In this document: positions 1 to 11,325 of the stretch, in pieces | Position numbering within the stretch: position 1 is the stretch's first letter | Layout of the letters: each line of letters starts with the position of its first letter | NCBI RefSeq assembly: GCF_949987515.2 | Contig: NC_082688.1 | Location: forward strand, 104,883,893 to 104,947,892 | Direction: 5' to 3' | Length of the DNA stretch: 64,000 nt | DNA from: Delphinus delphis | Lineage: Eukaryota > Chordata > Mammalia > Artiodactyla > Delphinidae | Translations under genes and position numbers: made by a program | Notes under the pieces: model-generated | Seen by the model: the letters and a program-made list of their open reading frames with translations, nothing else | Told to the model about the DNA's origin: nothing | Databases searched by the model: none

Positions 1-107
1 TGGGCTTAGTTGCTCCGCAGCATGTGGGATCTTCCTGGACCAGGGCTCGAACCCATGTCCCCTACATTGGCAGGCGGATTCTTAACCACTGTGCCACCAG
101 GGAAGCC
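1..107 (-). repeat. tRNA-derived SINE (CHR-1-like), cut by window edge
   Basis: Only the tRNA-like head and part of the body are present, read on the minus strand. The head signature (cttccctggtggcacagtgg on the minus strand) ends at about 107. The distal body and A-tail lie outside the window. Confidence 0.85.
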
Positions 108-1800
108 TCCATTATTGTTTGTTTATACAGAGAATATTTATATTTTCCCACATATTCACCTCTTTTGTTGCTTTTAATTCCTTTTGAATTTTCATCTTAG
201 ATTATTTTTCTTTTGTCTTCTAGTGCAGGTTTGCTAGTGACTAGTTTTCTCAGTTTTTTGTCTGTCTGAAGATGTCTTTACTTTGCCTTCACTTATAAAG
301 GGTATTTTTGCTGGCCATAGAGTTATGGTGAGCAGTTGTTTTCTCTCAGCTCTTTAAGTAGTCATTCTGTTGTTTTATAGTATTCTAAAGTCCAACAACA
401 GTTGTTCTGTTGAAGGTAAGGTGTCTTTTTTCCCACTGGCTGCTTTTAAGATGTTTTTCTTTGGTTTTCAGCAATTTAAATGAGATATGCTTAGGTGTCT
501 TTTTTTAATTATATTTATTCTTCTGGGGATTTGCAGAACTTTTTGAATCTGTGGGTTGTTGTCTTTAATCAGTTTTGACAAATCCTTGGCCATCATCTTT
601 TAATATATTGCCTCTGCTCATTCCCTCTTTCCTCTTTTGAGGTTTCAGTTATGCATATTTTAGATTTTTTTCATGTGTTTTACGTGTCTGTTATGCTCTT
701 TTCTGTATGTTTCAGTATTTTTTGATCTGTGTGCTTCCGTTTGGATATTTCCTATTGCCTTGTTTTCCATTCTTCCAGTTCTATCTTCTGACATATCTAA
801 TAAGTTCTTAATTTCAGCATTTATGTATTGCACTTATAAAATTTCTCTTTGGTTCCTCTTATGATAGATTCCAATTTTCTGGAATTCTTCATCTTTTATT
901 TTCTTGAACATATTTCTTATATACAGTCTTGTCTACTAAGTCCAATAGCTGGGATTACCAAAACACTGTAATTTTTTCTTTTGTTTTTCAGTCATATGGT
1001 CCTGTCTCTTGGAATGCCTAGTATTTTTTATTGAGTAGTAGACATTACAAAATATTGGTGAGCTTCTACATGATGTTATATTACTACTCCAGAGAAAGCT
1101 CACCCTTTCTTCTGCTTAGCAGATAAATGGGGGCTGATCACCTTAATTCAGTGAGGGACTGAGCTGAGTTGAGGCTGGGTTTCATTTTTCATAGGTCTCT
1201 GCCTCCCTGTCATTTGCCCTTGCTACTGAAGTGTAGTCACTCAGGGGCTTCCAGCTGAGAGTGTGGTATGTTCATTTCCCACTTCCCCTGGCAAGACTTG
1301 AACCTCTAATTCATGTTTCCTCATACTGATAAAACTTCCAAAATCTCCACTCTGCTTTTCAGAGCTTTCTTCTTAGCTTCCTAGCCTCCTTCCCTGTGTA
1401 GCTTCAGAATTTTCAAATATCTTGAAGGGAAAACTGGCTCTTTGTCAGGCCCAATTCTAGGTACTTCCCCTTCTCACCCATCTGTTCCTTTTGTTTCTCA
1501 TTTTGTCTGTAGTCTTTTTTTTTTAATTGGAGCATAGTTGATTAACAATGTTGTGTTAGTTTCAGGTGTATAGCAAAGTGATTCAGTTATACATATACAT
1601 GTATTATTTCTAGTCTTGCAAGACTACCAGAGCTCTGCTGGTTTCTTGGTTCTCTAGCACCAGCCTAGGCTTGATTCTCAGCTTCTTGCCTTATACCCAG
1701 ATTCAACAGATACCTCCTTGGAAAAGTGGCTGCACTTATCAGGCCACCACTCCATGCTTCCGAGCTCTCTAGATTCTTGGTCTGTCTAGTTCTTTTCCTT
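108..1800 (-). repeat. Old L1M remnant, ORF1/5' region, antisense
   Basis: The plus strand reads as the complement of the ORF1 and 5' region of ancient mammalian L1, for example the stretch about the local cognate of 'ctgctgagaaatcagctg' and the tract around 500-950. It is heavily mutated, with no open frame. A later L1 3'-end fragment interrupts it at 1517-1610. The right boundary is approximate. Confidence 0.6.
1517..1610 (-). repeat. 5'-truncated L1 3' end nested in the L1M
   Basis: A T-run followed by the complement of the cetartiodactyl L1 3' terminus (gagcatagttgattaacaat). It is flanked by a short duplication, tagtctt at 1510-1516 and 1611-1617, as expected of a very short L1 insertion. 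Confidence 0.7.
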
Positions 1801-2674
1801 CACTACTTCTCTAATAGCTTTAAGTAGGTATTTTTAAAACTTTCTTTCCTGTATTTTGAAGTTGTTCTTGATGGAAACATTGATTTAACACAAATTACCT
1901 GTTCATACTTGGAAGTGATAGTCACATATAGTTTATCGTTATATATCAGTTATCACATCCATTATAGTTAACTTCTTTGACACCAGTTTGTTTAAGAGAC
2001 TTGGTTTTCTGACTGTGTTGTGTATAGAAGGACTCTGGAAAATGTTTTATATCGATGTAGAAATAAGTTGATTGAGTCTTAATGGAAAGGCCTGGTGGTG
2101 AGAACATCTGTTATCAGTTCAAAATCAGCAGTGACTCTGAAACTGTTATATAAACAAGTGGAAAAGATATTTGGTAGTCAAAAGCCTAGATGCACATTTC
2201 TTGGGATAATTGATCTATTCCTATGGTTATAATGATGATTTTAGTATGGTGTTATGTTTGGGGCCACTGTTTTTTCTTTTTGTTTCCTTAATATCAGCTT
2301 AACATTGTGAGCTCTGTTTACATCATGTGATTTCAGAGTTGAAAGAACTCCCGTTTTTTAAAAAGAATTTTTTTAATGTACAAAGAAAAAGAAAATGTAA
2401 GACCAAAGTGAGATCTCTTACTACCTCCCACCCTCAAAATATGTACTGCTGTGTATAACTACTTCTCTTCCTCCCCCACCCTTTCCTTTCACTTCTTGTC
2501 CTCTCTCTCCTATTGATACACGTCAATTGAAGAAAATATAGAAATTGAAATACATAAAAAGAAGAAAATTTAAATCTCTTGTAATCCTATCACCAAGCAC
2601 TAATCACACTTCTGAGCGTTTGACACATATCTTTTGTGGATTTTTCTGTGTAAAATGCATCATATTGTTGTTAA
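1801..2674. other. Intronic sequence, nothing recognised
   Basis: AT-rich sequence with no open frame of note and no repeat family I can name. It belongs to the intron upstream of the first FZD3 coding segment in this window. Confidence 0.5.
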
Positions 2675-2790
2675 TGGTTCTCAGCCAGGCCTTTTCATTA
2701 ATATCACCTGTAACAATTAAAATATGTATAGATTCTGGGATACACCTCATACTTAACCAAATCAGAATCTCCAGGGATAGGGCTAAGAGG
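2675..2790 (+). repeat. hAT-type MER5-like DNA transposon remnant
   Basis: The pattern 'tggttctca ... atatcacctg ... atcagaatctccagggatag' resembles the MER5A/Charlie non-autonomous family. It is degraded and no TSD could be assigned. Confidence 0.45.
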
Positions 2791-2956
2791 GTTTCGTTGA
2801 AAAAAACAAACTCCCTCCCCTTTAGAAAATTTTAATTGCCTTCAGAAATCTTCTAAAACAGATTAAAAAAAAAAAGAATATTGCCGTATTATATGTAGAA
2901 AACTTTAACTTGTATGCAACTCTTTATCTAATGATTTGATTTTAACTTTCTCCTAG

Positions 2957-3153
2957 CCATTCCACCCTATGGTGAATTTGGATTGTTCTCGGGATTTCCG
3001 GCCATTTCTTTGTGCACTCTACGCTCCTATTTGTATGGAATACGGACGTGTCACACTTCCCTGCCGTAGGCTCTGTCAACGGGCTTACAGTGAGTGTTCG
3101 AAGCTCATGGAGATGTTTGGTGTTCCTTGGCCTGAAGATATGGAATGCAGTAG
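2957..3153 (+). CDS. FZD3: Frizzled-3, coding segment 1 in window (second half of the cysteine-rich domain)
   Basis: This is an internal exon of the Wnt / planar-polarity receptor Frizzled-3. A pyrimidine-rich acceptor ending tcctag precedes it. Frame starts at CCA (phase 0) and it encodes residues about 64-128 plus two bases of Arg129. The encoded stretch runs PFHPMVNLDCSRDF to MECS and carries six cysteines of the extracellular Frizzled CRD, the Wnt-binding domain that is disulfide-bonded outside the cell. The donor was set by protein continuity. Ending at 3153 (…TGCAGTAG|gtgcga) and joining to 9219 gives Cys-Ser-Arg-Phe-Pro-Asp, as in known FZD3. A second GT four bases upstream (3150-3151) would shift the frame. 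Signal peptide and first CRD half (about 63 residues) lie upstream of this window. Identification is near certain from the protein sequence; residue numbers assume human-like numbering. Confidence 0.97.
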
Positions 3154-3905
3154 GTGCGAAAATCATAGATTTTCATGGACCATTACTTATGTTGCAGTAT
3201 ATTTAAAATTATTTGTCTTCTGGTTCATCAGTTTTTAAGAACTTTTTTGAAGTGTGTATATTAGTCATAATTGTGAACAGCAGTTTCATGGCCTCAGAGC
3301 TGTTCATTTCCTTAGGAATTTGGAAGCACTAAATGAAAAAGGTGGGAAAAGAAAAACATTCTATGAAGAAATTTTTTAAATAATCAAATTAAGAAAAACA
3401 TAATCAAGATATTGCTTGTTGATTTCTCTCCCTTACAGATTTTTTCTGGTTATAAAAGTAATGCCATTTATTAAAAAATTAGAAAATATAGAGAATATAA
3501 TCATTTGTTACCTCATTATTAAATATGTTTAATGATTTTAATGGGACTCAAATATCTTTATGATTTAAATGTGTTAATGACTACAGTAGTCCTGTCAGTT
3601 CCGTTTTTGTCATGTATTAATATACCCAGACCCAGAAAATGTCAGATACTTTTCAAATCACTTCCAATATATAGATTGTAAGCATTTCCTAAAGGTTTGA
3701 GGATATTTACCAGACAGTGTTATAGATTGGTACGAGAGAACATTATTATTAGTAATAACATATACAGTAGTAATACTGTATTTCTTGTATAATAATGTTC
3801 TGCCTTTTGTATTCTTAGAGTTTCAAGGATAAAGAATAAGATGAACACTTATATAACTCTTATTACCTAGCTTTGTCCAATCTTACTATTTTGCAATGTT
3901 TGTTT
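3154..3905. other. Start of a 6.1 kb FZD3 intron, nothing recognised
   Basis: The intron spans 3154-9218 and opens with GTGCGA, a weak donor. This part is AT-rich and without a nameable repeat or open frame. Confidence 0.6.
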
Positions 3906-3912
3906 CAGATTT

Positions 3913-4035
3913 TCCTTTTTTTTTTTGGCTGCACCACATGACTTTTGGGATCTTAGATCCCCAACCAGGGATTGAACCCAGGGCCCTGTCAGTGAGAGCA
4001 CCGAGTCCTAACCACTGGACTGCCAGGGAAGTCCC
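3913..4035 (-). repeat. Short tRNA-derived SINE, antisense
   Basis: A T-run, then ggctgcaccacatgac…, ending with the complement of the SINE head (ccagggaagtccc). It is flanked by the duplication cagattt at 3906-3912 and 4036-4042. The short form lacks the long CHR body. Confidence 0.85.
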
Positions 4036-4042
4036 CAGATTT

Positions 4043-4410
4043 CTTTTTTTAAGAAATAAAACAGTACAGATAGAGTTGAAGTTTCCTTTCTTAGTACCCA
4101 TCTTGATTGCATTTCCTTCTTCTCTCCCCAGAGATGAGATAATCATTATGTTGAATTTGTTGTTAATCATTCCTATCTTTGTTTTTATACTCTTACTACA
4201 CATATACATATCCATAAACAACACTAAATTTTTTTTACATGTATCTGTGTTTATATCTGTAACTCTGGTTCATTCCTCTTAATTGCTGTATAATGGCCAA
4301 TTGTATTACCATCCTATAGTTATTTAGCCATCTCCTACTGATGGTCATTTAAGTTACTTCTAGGTTTTTGCTATTATGGGCAGTGCTGCACAGAACACTT
4401 TTTTCTCCTT
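4043..4410 (-). repeat. Old L1M 3' fragment, antisense
   Basis: Contains degraded L1 ORF2-end/3'UTR antisense words, such as 'gctgtataatggccaattgt', 'ctactgatggtcatttaagt' and 'gcagtgctgcacagaacac'. No reading frame survives. Confidence 0.6.
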
Positions 4411-5184
4411 CATGTTTAAAATTAATTTGTTTATCATATGACAGTAGCCCTTGGAGACAGGTGAAAGGCACATGTTGTTACTCTCATTTGACAGATGGAA
4501 GAACTTAATAAAACATGTATTAGTTACTTGTAGTCAGTTCACTGGCATTTTGCTTTCTCATATTTGTCTGCTCTATTTCCCACCTATTTAACACACTCTC
4601 TTATCTACCCCATCAAACCCTTCATCCACTTTCTCCCCAAAACCTGGTAATATTTATAGTCCCGCTTTCAGAAGTTTGTAGATTTCTTGGTATTTATAAC
4701 AACAGTTATGAATTACCTGGGCAGGAACCCTATTTTATGTTTTTTGTATCTAACTCCTATTGTTTAGTGGTCTTTTTATTTTAATAAGTTTTATACAAGT
4801 ATAGAAGTGTCATTATGATCTATGTTTATTTGTTTTGATAGGGTTAAATCTGTTTTATGTCCTCAGTATTGCCTGGGATTGTCTAACTTAAATTCTGGCA
4901 AACCAATCTTTCATAATAACATTTCATTCTTCCACATCTCTCATATCCTTGTTCCTACTGTACCTGTTTTTCAACTTCATGGACACCCTCAGACTTTTGG
5001 GTTCTCCCCCACGCCCCTTATAGCTCCCTTCTTGATCTTACTTATTTTCTTACTTAGGTTAAGCTTTGTGGTCCATCACATAAAGTAATACTTTTGCTAG
5101 CAGTTTCAACTTATTCCTTCCACTGTACTTGTTCAGATCTCCAGCTCAACTAATTTCTTACAAATTAATTATGCTGCATAATGA
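4411..5184. other. Intronic sequence, possible MIR trace only
   Basis: A MIR-like trace may lie at about 4440-4520 (tttgacagatggaagaactta). Otherwise nothing is recognised. Confidence 0.35.
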
Positions 5185-5201
5185 TTTAAACCATAGCAAC
5201 T

Positions 5202-5829
5202 TTTTTTTTTAACTACCCCAGATCTTTACCATTGTTTTATTATGTTTGCTTTTCACATTTGTCCATCCCTCTATTGATCCATTAATCTACCTTATTCTTT
5301 GTATTTCAAAGTAAATTAGAGACAACAGTTATTGCCCTCACAAATATTTTATCAGGTCTTTCACTAACTAGAATTCAACATTTGTCTACAGTTTTTTCTT
5401 TCAGTTTAAAACTTTACAAGGAAATGCACAAATCTAAAGATATCTGAGTTTTGACAAGTGCCTGCACCTGAGTAAGCCAAATCCTCAGAAAGATGTAGAA
5501 CATCATCATTACCATTACCTCATGCCCTCATGCTCCTTGATGGTCAATCCTTGTCTATACCATCCTCTGGAAGAAACTACTGTTTAACATCCTTCCAAAG
5601 TATCAATAATTACTTTGTCTATTCTAGAACTTCATACAAATGGAGTCATACAATATGTACTTGTTGTGTAACTCTTCTTTTGCTCAGGTTGAGATTGCCC
5701 TTCTTTGCTCTATTTTCAAGACTCATTAATATGTTCTTGTGTTCATCAGTAGTGCTTTTTCTTGCTGAGTAGTCTTCCATTGTATAAATATACTGTATTT
5801 TGCTTATCCATTTTCCTATTGATAGACAT
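5202..5829 (-). repeat. 5'-truncated L1 with a perfect 17-bp TSD, antisense
   Basis: A T-run at 5202-5211 is followed by antisense L1 3'UTR and ORF2-end words (catacaaatggagtcataca; gagtagtcttccattgtat). The sequence tttaaaccatagcaact is duplicated exactly at 5185-5201 and 5830-5846, which fixes both ends. The body resembles an old L1M subfamily although the duplication is unmutated. Confidence 0.85.
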
Positions 5830-6039
5830 TTTAAACCATAGCAACTCTATTTGCTCTTTGTCTTTGGTCAGTTTCCAATTTGGTCAACAAGAAAATTTCT
5901 GTTCATTCTCCTCAGCACTTATGCCAAATCTATGTCACTCATTTCAAACCCATATTTCACCTTTATTCTGTATTTGACCCGTATTCCCCTCAACCTTAGC
6001 CTGTCCTCCTTTCCTGAAAATCCATTAGGCCATTTTGCG

Positions 6040-6560
6040 TGAACTGTTGTGGTCTGCTACATCTCAGACCAGTCCTTTTCAATTTATTTTCTTGCATCCT
6101 CTTCCTCTTTCTGGTGTTTCTTAGAGTTCTGTTCCTGTTTTTTTTGATTCTGCATGCTTTCCCTGGATAATCCCATCTCACTGATTTTAATTCTTATTCA
6201 TATGCTGATGGATCCTAAGTCTAAGTCTGTAGCCTTGGCGTCTTTCTGCTAAGTTCCAAATCTGCATATCCAGCAGCCACTGGTAACCTGAATTTGTCTC
6301 AAATACCTCAATTTTAACATGTCGAAAATTGATTTTACTCCTTGCTCATTTTTTTTTTTTATTCCTTGAAGGCATAGTCCTCCTTCATTGACCTAAGCTC
6401 CCACATCCAGTCAGTTATAAATTCTGTTGCTTTTATCTAAATAATTTCATAGCTGTCTCATTCTCACTGCCTTATCTGGTTTTAGTTATGGCTCAACTGA
6501 TATCTCTGCTCTCATTTGTGCCCAGCTCAAGTGTCTTCCACACTCCTTCTAGTCATCTTT
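6040..6560 (+). repeat. LINE L2 fragment, sense
   Basis: It resembles the L2 3' half: 'tcatatgctgatggatcc', 'agtctgtagcc', 'catccagtcagttataa' and the downstream Ser/Pro-rich pattern. It is degraded and boundaries are approximate. Confidence 0.5.
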
Positions 6561-6639
6561 CTAATTACTTGGTGAGGGCTATATGAATATATTTATTCAA
6601 CTATATGAGGGCTATATGATAAATTTATTCAATTTATCA

Positions 6640-7600
6640 TCAATTCAGCAAATATTAATTGGATGTCTTCTGTGTGCTAGACACTATTCTAGATAGCGAA
6701 GGTGAGTAGTGAACAAAACGTAGTCTCTGTTCTTATGGAGCTAAAATTCTAGTTGTGGTGGTAGTAGTAGGAGATAAATAAATAGATAATGTCAGATGGT
6801 CATGAATGTTAATAAGAAAGAATAGAGTTAGGTGATAGTGATACAATATGGGAAAGCAGAAGGACTCTATTTTCTATGGAGATGTTGAGGAAGTCCTTTT
6901 CAATAAGGAGGCAGTGAGACAGGAATCTGAATGAAATGAGAGAACAGGTTATATAGATATCTAGGGAAGAACAGTCCAGGCAGAAGAAGCAGAGCAACAA
7001 GTGCAAAGGCTCTGAAGTGGAAGCATGCTGGTATATTCACAGGACACCAAAGAGGCTGGAGCCAAGTGAGTAAGGGAGAAGAGAAGGAAATAAGATCAGA
7101 AAAGGACTGGGGGTGGGTCTTTAGAGCTCTCTTACGGAATTTGGATTTGACTGAGTGAGAAGGGAAGCCATTAGAATTTTGAGCAGAAGAGACATGATCA
7201 TGAACACAGGAGTGACATGTCTTTACAGGCTCACTCTGGCTCTTGTGTGGAGTTGGAGATAAACTGGAAACCACTCCAGAAGTCCAGGGATGAGGTACTA
7301 ATGGCTCAGACTGGGTGGCCGCAGTAGATGAAATGGAAAGTGGTCAGATTCTGGAAACATCGCAAAGTAGAATGACAGGAAGTGCTGGTAGGTTGTGAGG
7401 TGGATATGAGGGAGAAGGGATTTCAAGGAGGACTGTAAGGTTTTTGGCCTGAGCGACTAGAAGAATGGGATTACCATTTGTGGAAATGGAGAAACTAAGG
7501 AGTGGAAATCAAGAGTTTGGTTTTGGGAGGGTTAAAGAGTGAGGGGTGTGTATATGGTGAATTGGCAGTTGGATATACAGATACAGCCATTGATATATTT
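6640..7600 (-). repeat. LINE L2 fragment, antisense
   Basis: The plus strand matches the complement of L2. The cues appear in order: 'gtgctagacactattctaga', 'gaatctgaatgaaatgagag', 'caagtgcaaaggctctgaag', 'gaagccattagaattttgag' and 'aaggtttttggcctgagcga'. It is about 1 kb, unusually long for an L2 copy. Confidence 0.8.
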
Positions 7601-7612
7601 ATATCAATGTTT

Positions 7613-7648
7613 ATACATACATACATACACACACATGCACATATATTT
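7613..7648. repeat. (CATA)n/(CA)n microsatellite
   Basis: Short interrupted run of CATA and CA units sitting between two L2 pieces of opposite strand. Confidence 0.8.
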
Positions 7649-7649
7649 C

Positions 7650-8060
7650 TGGAATGTGCTTACCTCTCTAAACCTTATCTCCTGTCACAATTCATGCACT
7701 CCTAATGCTCCAGCAATGCTAAACACACCCTGTTCAAACCTCCGTGCCTTTGTTCCCGTTTCTTGCTAGAATACTGATTGCCATACTGCCAATACTGGCA
7801 AATACTGATTCAGAGATCCTGTGTTGAGGGTCTTACTCTATGAAGTCTTTCATAACCTCTTCCCCTGAAATAATTAATCCTTCTTTATATCATTTTTATA
7901 TTTTATATAAGTTTTGATTGCTTCATATATCACACTGCTGTATTTTGTGTTGTGTTTACAAGTTTTTGCCTCCTTTTGGACTCAAGGATAGAGATCCTGG
8001 GTTTTGGGGTCTTTTTCTGTTAAAGCCCTGGCATACTGTAGAATTCCAGTAAATGCCTGC
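7650..8060 (+). repeat. LINE L2 fragment, sense
   Basis: L2 3' section with the 'tccgtgcctttgttcccgtt' and 'gaagtctttcataacctctt' blocks. It is probably the continuation of the sense L2 at 6040-6560 beyond the antisense piece. Confidence 0.65.
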
Positions 8061-8439
8061 ATGCAGTAAGTTTCTGTCATTTGGCTTTATAATCCAAGCC
8101 CTGTGAAGAAAATGGTTTGTATTAGAAAATAAAAGATTAATCAGCTTCAGTGTAAGGTTATACATATATATGGCAAACTTAATATCAGTGATAGTTTCTT
8201 GGAAACTATTTGATGCATATAACTGCTAAATATCTAGTTGGTGGGGAGTCTGAAGGCTTAGAAACTGATGCTGGCAGGAAAATTGAAGATGCAGGAAGTT
8301 CATGAGAATAGTACTCTCAATAGTGTATGTCTGCAGCACAGCCCTGTTTTTTCTGTACTATGGTTATGACGCTTTCTCAAGTCTGGAAAATTGTCAAAAT
8401 GCAGATTTCTTTGGCCCTAACACAGGCATACTGAAATAA

Positions 8440-8525
8440 GATTTGAGGTGGTGAGGACCAAGAATTTGTATTTTAAAATGACCTTAAGTTTTTCTCATGC
8501 ACGTCAGTGCTTGAGAATAACTGGA
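8440..8525 (-). repeat. Possible MER5-like remnant
   Basis: Weak match to the end of the MER5 family (aagaatttgtattttaaaa … tgcttgagaataactgg). The rest of 8061-9218 contains a short AT/T tract at 8864-8886 and nothing else recognised. Confidence 0.3.
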
Positions 8526-9218
8526 ATAGAGAATGCAGTGGATTGGAGAGACATTAGTAGTGGTAGGAAAGAACTAGTTGACATTAGAGACCTTAGGAGG
8601 ACTTTAATTAACCAATATGGTAAGCAGAGAGTGAATTTTAAATGGGAAGAAAAGATCTAAAACTAAGCCACTTGTAAGGATTTTTAGTGCTAATCTAACT
8701 CAAAACACTTTGGGCCATGCAATTAGGGAAGATTTTTAACACTTATTTTTAAGAAAGTTCTATTTGAGTCTAGGGTAAATTGAGGACTATATTGTAATTA
8801 AACTTTAGAAAGAAGTAACTTTTAGCTACTATTCTGTTGGAGCTTTTTTTTAATGTATATTTATTATATATATATATTTTTTTTTTAATTTATATTTTGA
8901 AATCTTACTCTAAACTGTGTGTCCTAAATAAATAGTATGTAAATACACTATTTATTGATGGCTATGCCTGACTACTTTAATAAAGAGTAATCTTTTTGAA
9001 GCCAAAACAAAATTAAGTATAAATTTTTCATTTTTTTTTGTCAGCTGTGTAAAATCTAGTTTTATGACCCACAAACAAAATATGACCATTTGCATTATTT
9101 CTTCCACTTAATTGTAATGTGCTCCAAGGACATAAGAATACACCACAGGTGCTAAATTTGGAAATCCAGATCATTAGGTTCCCAATAAGTAAAAATGGTT
9201 CTCGTCTTGTATTTTTAG

Positions 9219-10236
9219 GTTCCCAGATTGTGATGAGCCGTATCCTCGACTTGTGGATCTGAATTTAGCTGGAGATCCTACTGAAGGAGCCCCAGTGGCA
9301 GTGCAGAGGGACTATGGTTTTTGGTGTCCCCGAGAGTTGAAAATTGATCCTGATCTTGGCTATTCTTTTTTGCACGTGCGTGATTGTTCACCTCCTTGTC
9401 CAAATATGTACTTTAGGAGAGAAGAACTTTCATTTGCTCGATATTTCATAGGATTGATTTCAATCATTTGCCTCTCTGCCACATTATTTACTTTTTTAAC
9501 TTTTTTGATTGATGTCACAAGATTCCGTTATCCTGAAAGACCTATTATATTTTATGCAGTCTGCTACATGATGGTATCGTTAATTTTCTTTATTGGGTTT
9601 TTGCTTGAGGACCGAGTAGCCTGCAATGCATCTAGCCCTGCACAATATAAGGCTTCCACAGTGACACAAGGATCTCATAATAAAGCCTGTACCATGCTTT
9701 TTATGGTACTCTATTTTTTTACTATGGCTGGCAGCGTTTGGTGGGTAATTCTTACCATCACGTGGTTCTTGGCAGCTGTGCCAAAGTGGGGTAGTGAAGC
9801 TATTGAGAAGAAGGCATTGCTATTTCACGCCAGCGCGTGGGGCATCCCTGGAACTCTAACTATCATCCTTTTAGCGATGAATAAAATTGAAGGTGACAAT
9901 ATCAGTGGCGTGTGTTTTGTTGGCCTCTACGATGTTGATTCATTGAGGTATTTTGTTCTTGCACCCCTCTGCCTGTATGTGGTAGTTGGGGTTTCACTTC
10001 TCTTAGCCGGCATCATATCCCTAAACAGAGTTCGAATTGAGATTCCATTAGAAAAGGAGAACCAAGATAAACTGGTGAAGTTTATGATCCGGATTGGTGT
10101 TTTCAGCATTCTTTATCTTGTACCACTCTTGGTTGTAATTGGATGCTACTTTTATGAGCAAGCTTACCGTGGCATCTGGGAAACAACATGGATACAAGAA
10201 CGCTGCAGAGAATATCACATTCCATGTCCATATCAG
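9219..10236 (+). CDS. FZD3: Frizzled-3, coding segment 2 (CRD end, linker and TM1-TM6)
   Basis: This large exon (1018 bp, acceptor tatttttag, donor GTAAGG) completes Arg129 and encodes residues to Gln468. It contains the CRD tail and linker (about 130-200, with Cys133, 165, 185 and 189). Hydrophobic segments then lie at about 204-226, 237-257, 285-312, 329-349, 373-396 and 418-440, that is TM1-TM6 of the class F GPCR bundle. Asn265-Ala-Ser and Asn356-Ile-Ser are candidate N-glycosylation sites in extracellular loops. The product works at the plasma membrane, mainly in planar polarity and axon guidance, with Vangl/Celsr partners and Dishevelled inside the cell (family knowledge). The frame is fully open for 339 codons. 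From memory it differs from human at only a few residues, e.g. Asp148, Ser268, Val292 and Ser370. Confidence 0.98.
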
Positions 10237-10734
10237 GTAAGGGAAACCTTGTTCTAAATTTCAGAATATGTGACAGTGAAAAGAGCTAATCTTAGCTAAT
10301 TGTTTTTTTGTTGTTGTTATTTTGTTTTTTTTTTAACTCTTCATGAACGACCTGTACATTAAAATTTTAAAGTGAAGATAATGAACAAATTTACTGTAGT
10401 AAGAATGTCATACACATGTTTCTATAAACATTTTCCTTTTAAAAGATGACTTTTACAAGTCCAAGCTGTGGGCTTTTAAGCACTTTACTTCTGTTATCCC
10501 AAAATAGTTGCTTGTTGATTATTTAGAAGTCTGCAGGTTTGAGGGGAAGTTGTTGATTAAAAGGCAGTGTCTTTCTGTGGAAATTTTACTGATATTCAGA
10601 ATAAGGATTGTTTTAACAGTTTTGCAAAAAAAAAAAAATAGGACACAGTTGTACAAACAAGTTCATCTCTTAAATAGTCTTGGTTTTTCTTTTTGGCATA
10701 CTGAAGTGTTTTACCTTTGAGTTTAAAGAGATCA
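10237..10734. other. Start of a 34.4 kb FZD3 intron, nothing recognised
   Basis: The intron spans 10237-44601 with a strong GTAAGG donor. This part is AT-rich, with an A-run at about 10627-10639 and no repeat I can name. Confidence 0.6.
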
Positions 10735-10920
10735 AATAATCATAGAATCATAGAATTTTAGATCTAGAGAGGACTTTAGAGATCATTTATTCAGGTTCCC
10801 TCTATAATTTAGAGTTCTTAAACATCTGTCTCATTTGAGGCTTAGAATTACTAAGTGACTTGTTCACCCTCCGCTTGGATTTAGTTCTAGGAGAGGAGTG
10901 GAACAAGGAAAGCAGTTTAG
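10735..10920 (+). repeat. Possible CR1/L3-like remnant
   Basis: The words 'aatcatagaatcatagaatt', 'gaggactttagagatcattt' and 'actaagtgacttgttc' recall ancient CR1/L3-type ends. The sequence is degraded and the family assignment weak. The following 10950-11270 has faint L2-like features. Confidence 0.35.
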
Positions 10921-11325
10921 AGGGATTGATGCTAAGTATTTATCTCTCTCATCTTAAAACCTCTCTAGAACCTATGCTCCTAGCTATTACCCTCTCTTCT
11001 TTCTTTTAAGACAAGTTTTCTTGAAAGAATTGCCTCCACTTGGTGTCTCATGTTCGTTGTGCTCCAGCTTCCCTGTTCTCAAAGTGCACCAGCCACCCTT
11101 TCATCTCCCCCAACCCTTACGTTTCTCTAATACCTTTTAAATACCTTTATTAGAGTACTTATGCATTATAGATAACTTACGTTTACTTGTCTCTTTTCCC
11201 TACTAGACAGTGAACTCTTTGAAAGCAAGAACTTCTTTTTCATATTTTTTGAAAGCACGTTCTGTAGGTTAGTAGATGATGGCATTGAGAATGTGAATGT
11301 GTAGATTGAGAAGCAAAGACTTTTT

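Noticed and set aside
2545..2835. 96-codon frame upstream of the first FZD3 exon
   Set aside because: Chance frame across a MER5-like remnant; no codon bias, no splice or start context.
3896..4282. 128-codon frame in intron 1 of the window
   Set aside because: Spans an antisense SINE and an L1M remnant; not coding.
9927..10109. Antisense frame within the large FZD3 exon
   Set aside because: Shadow of the conserved FZD3 coding strand.
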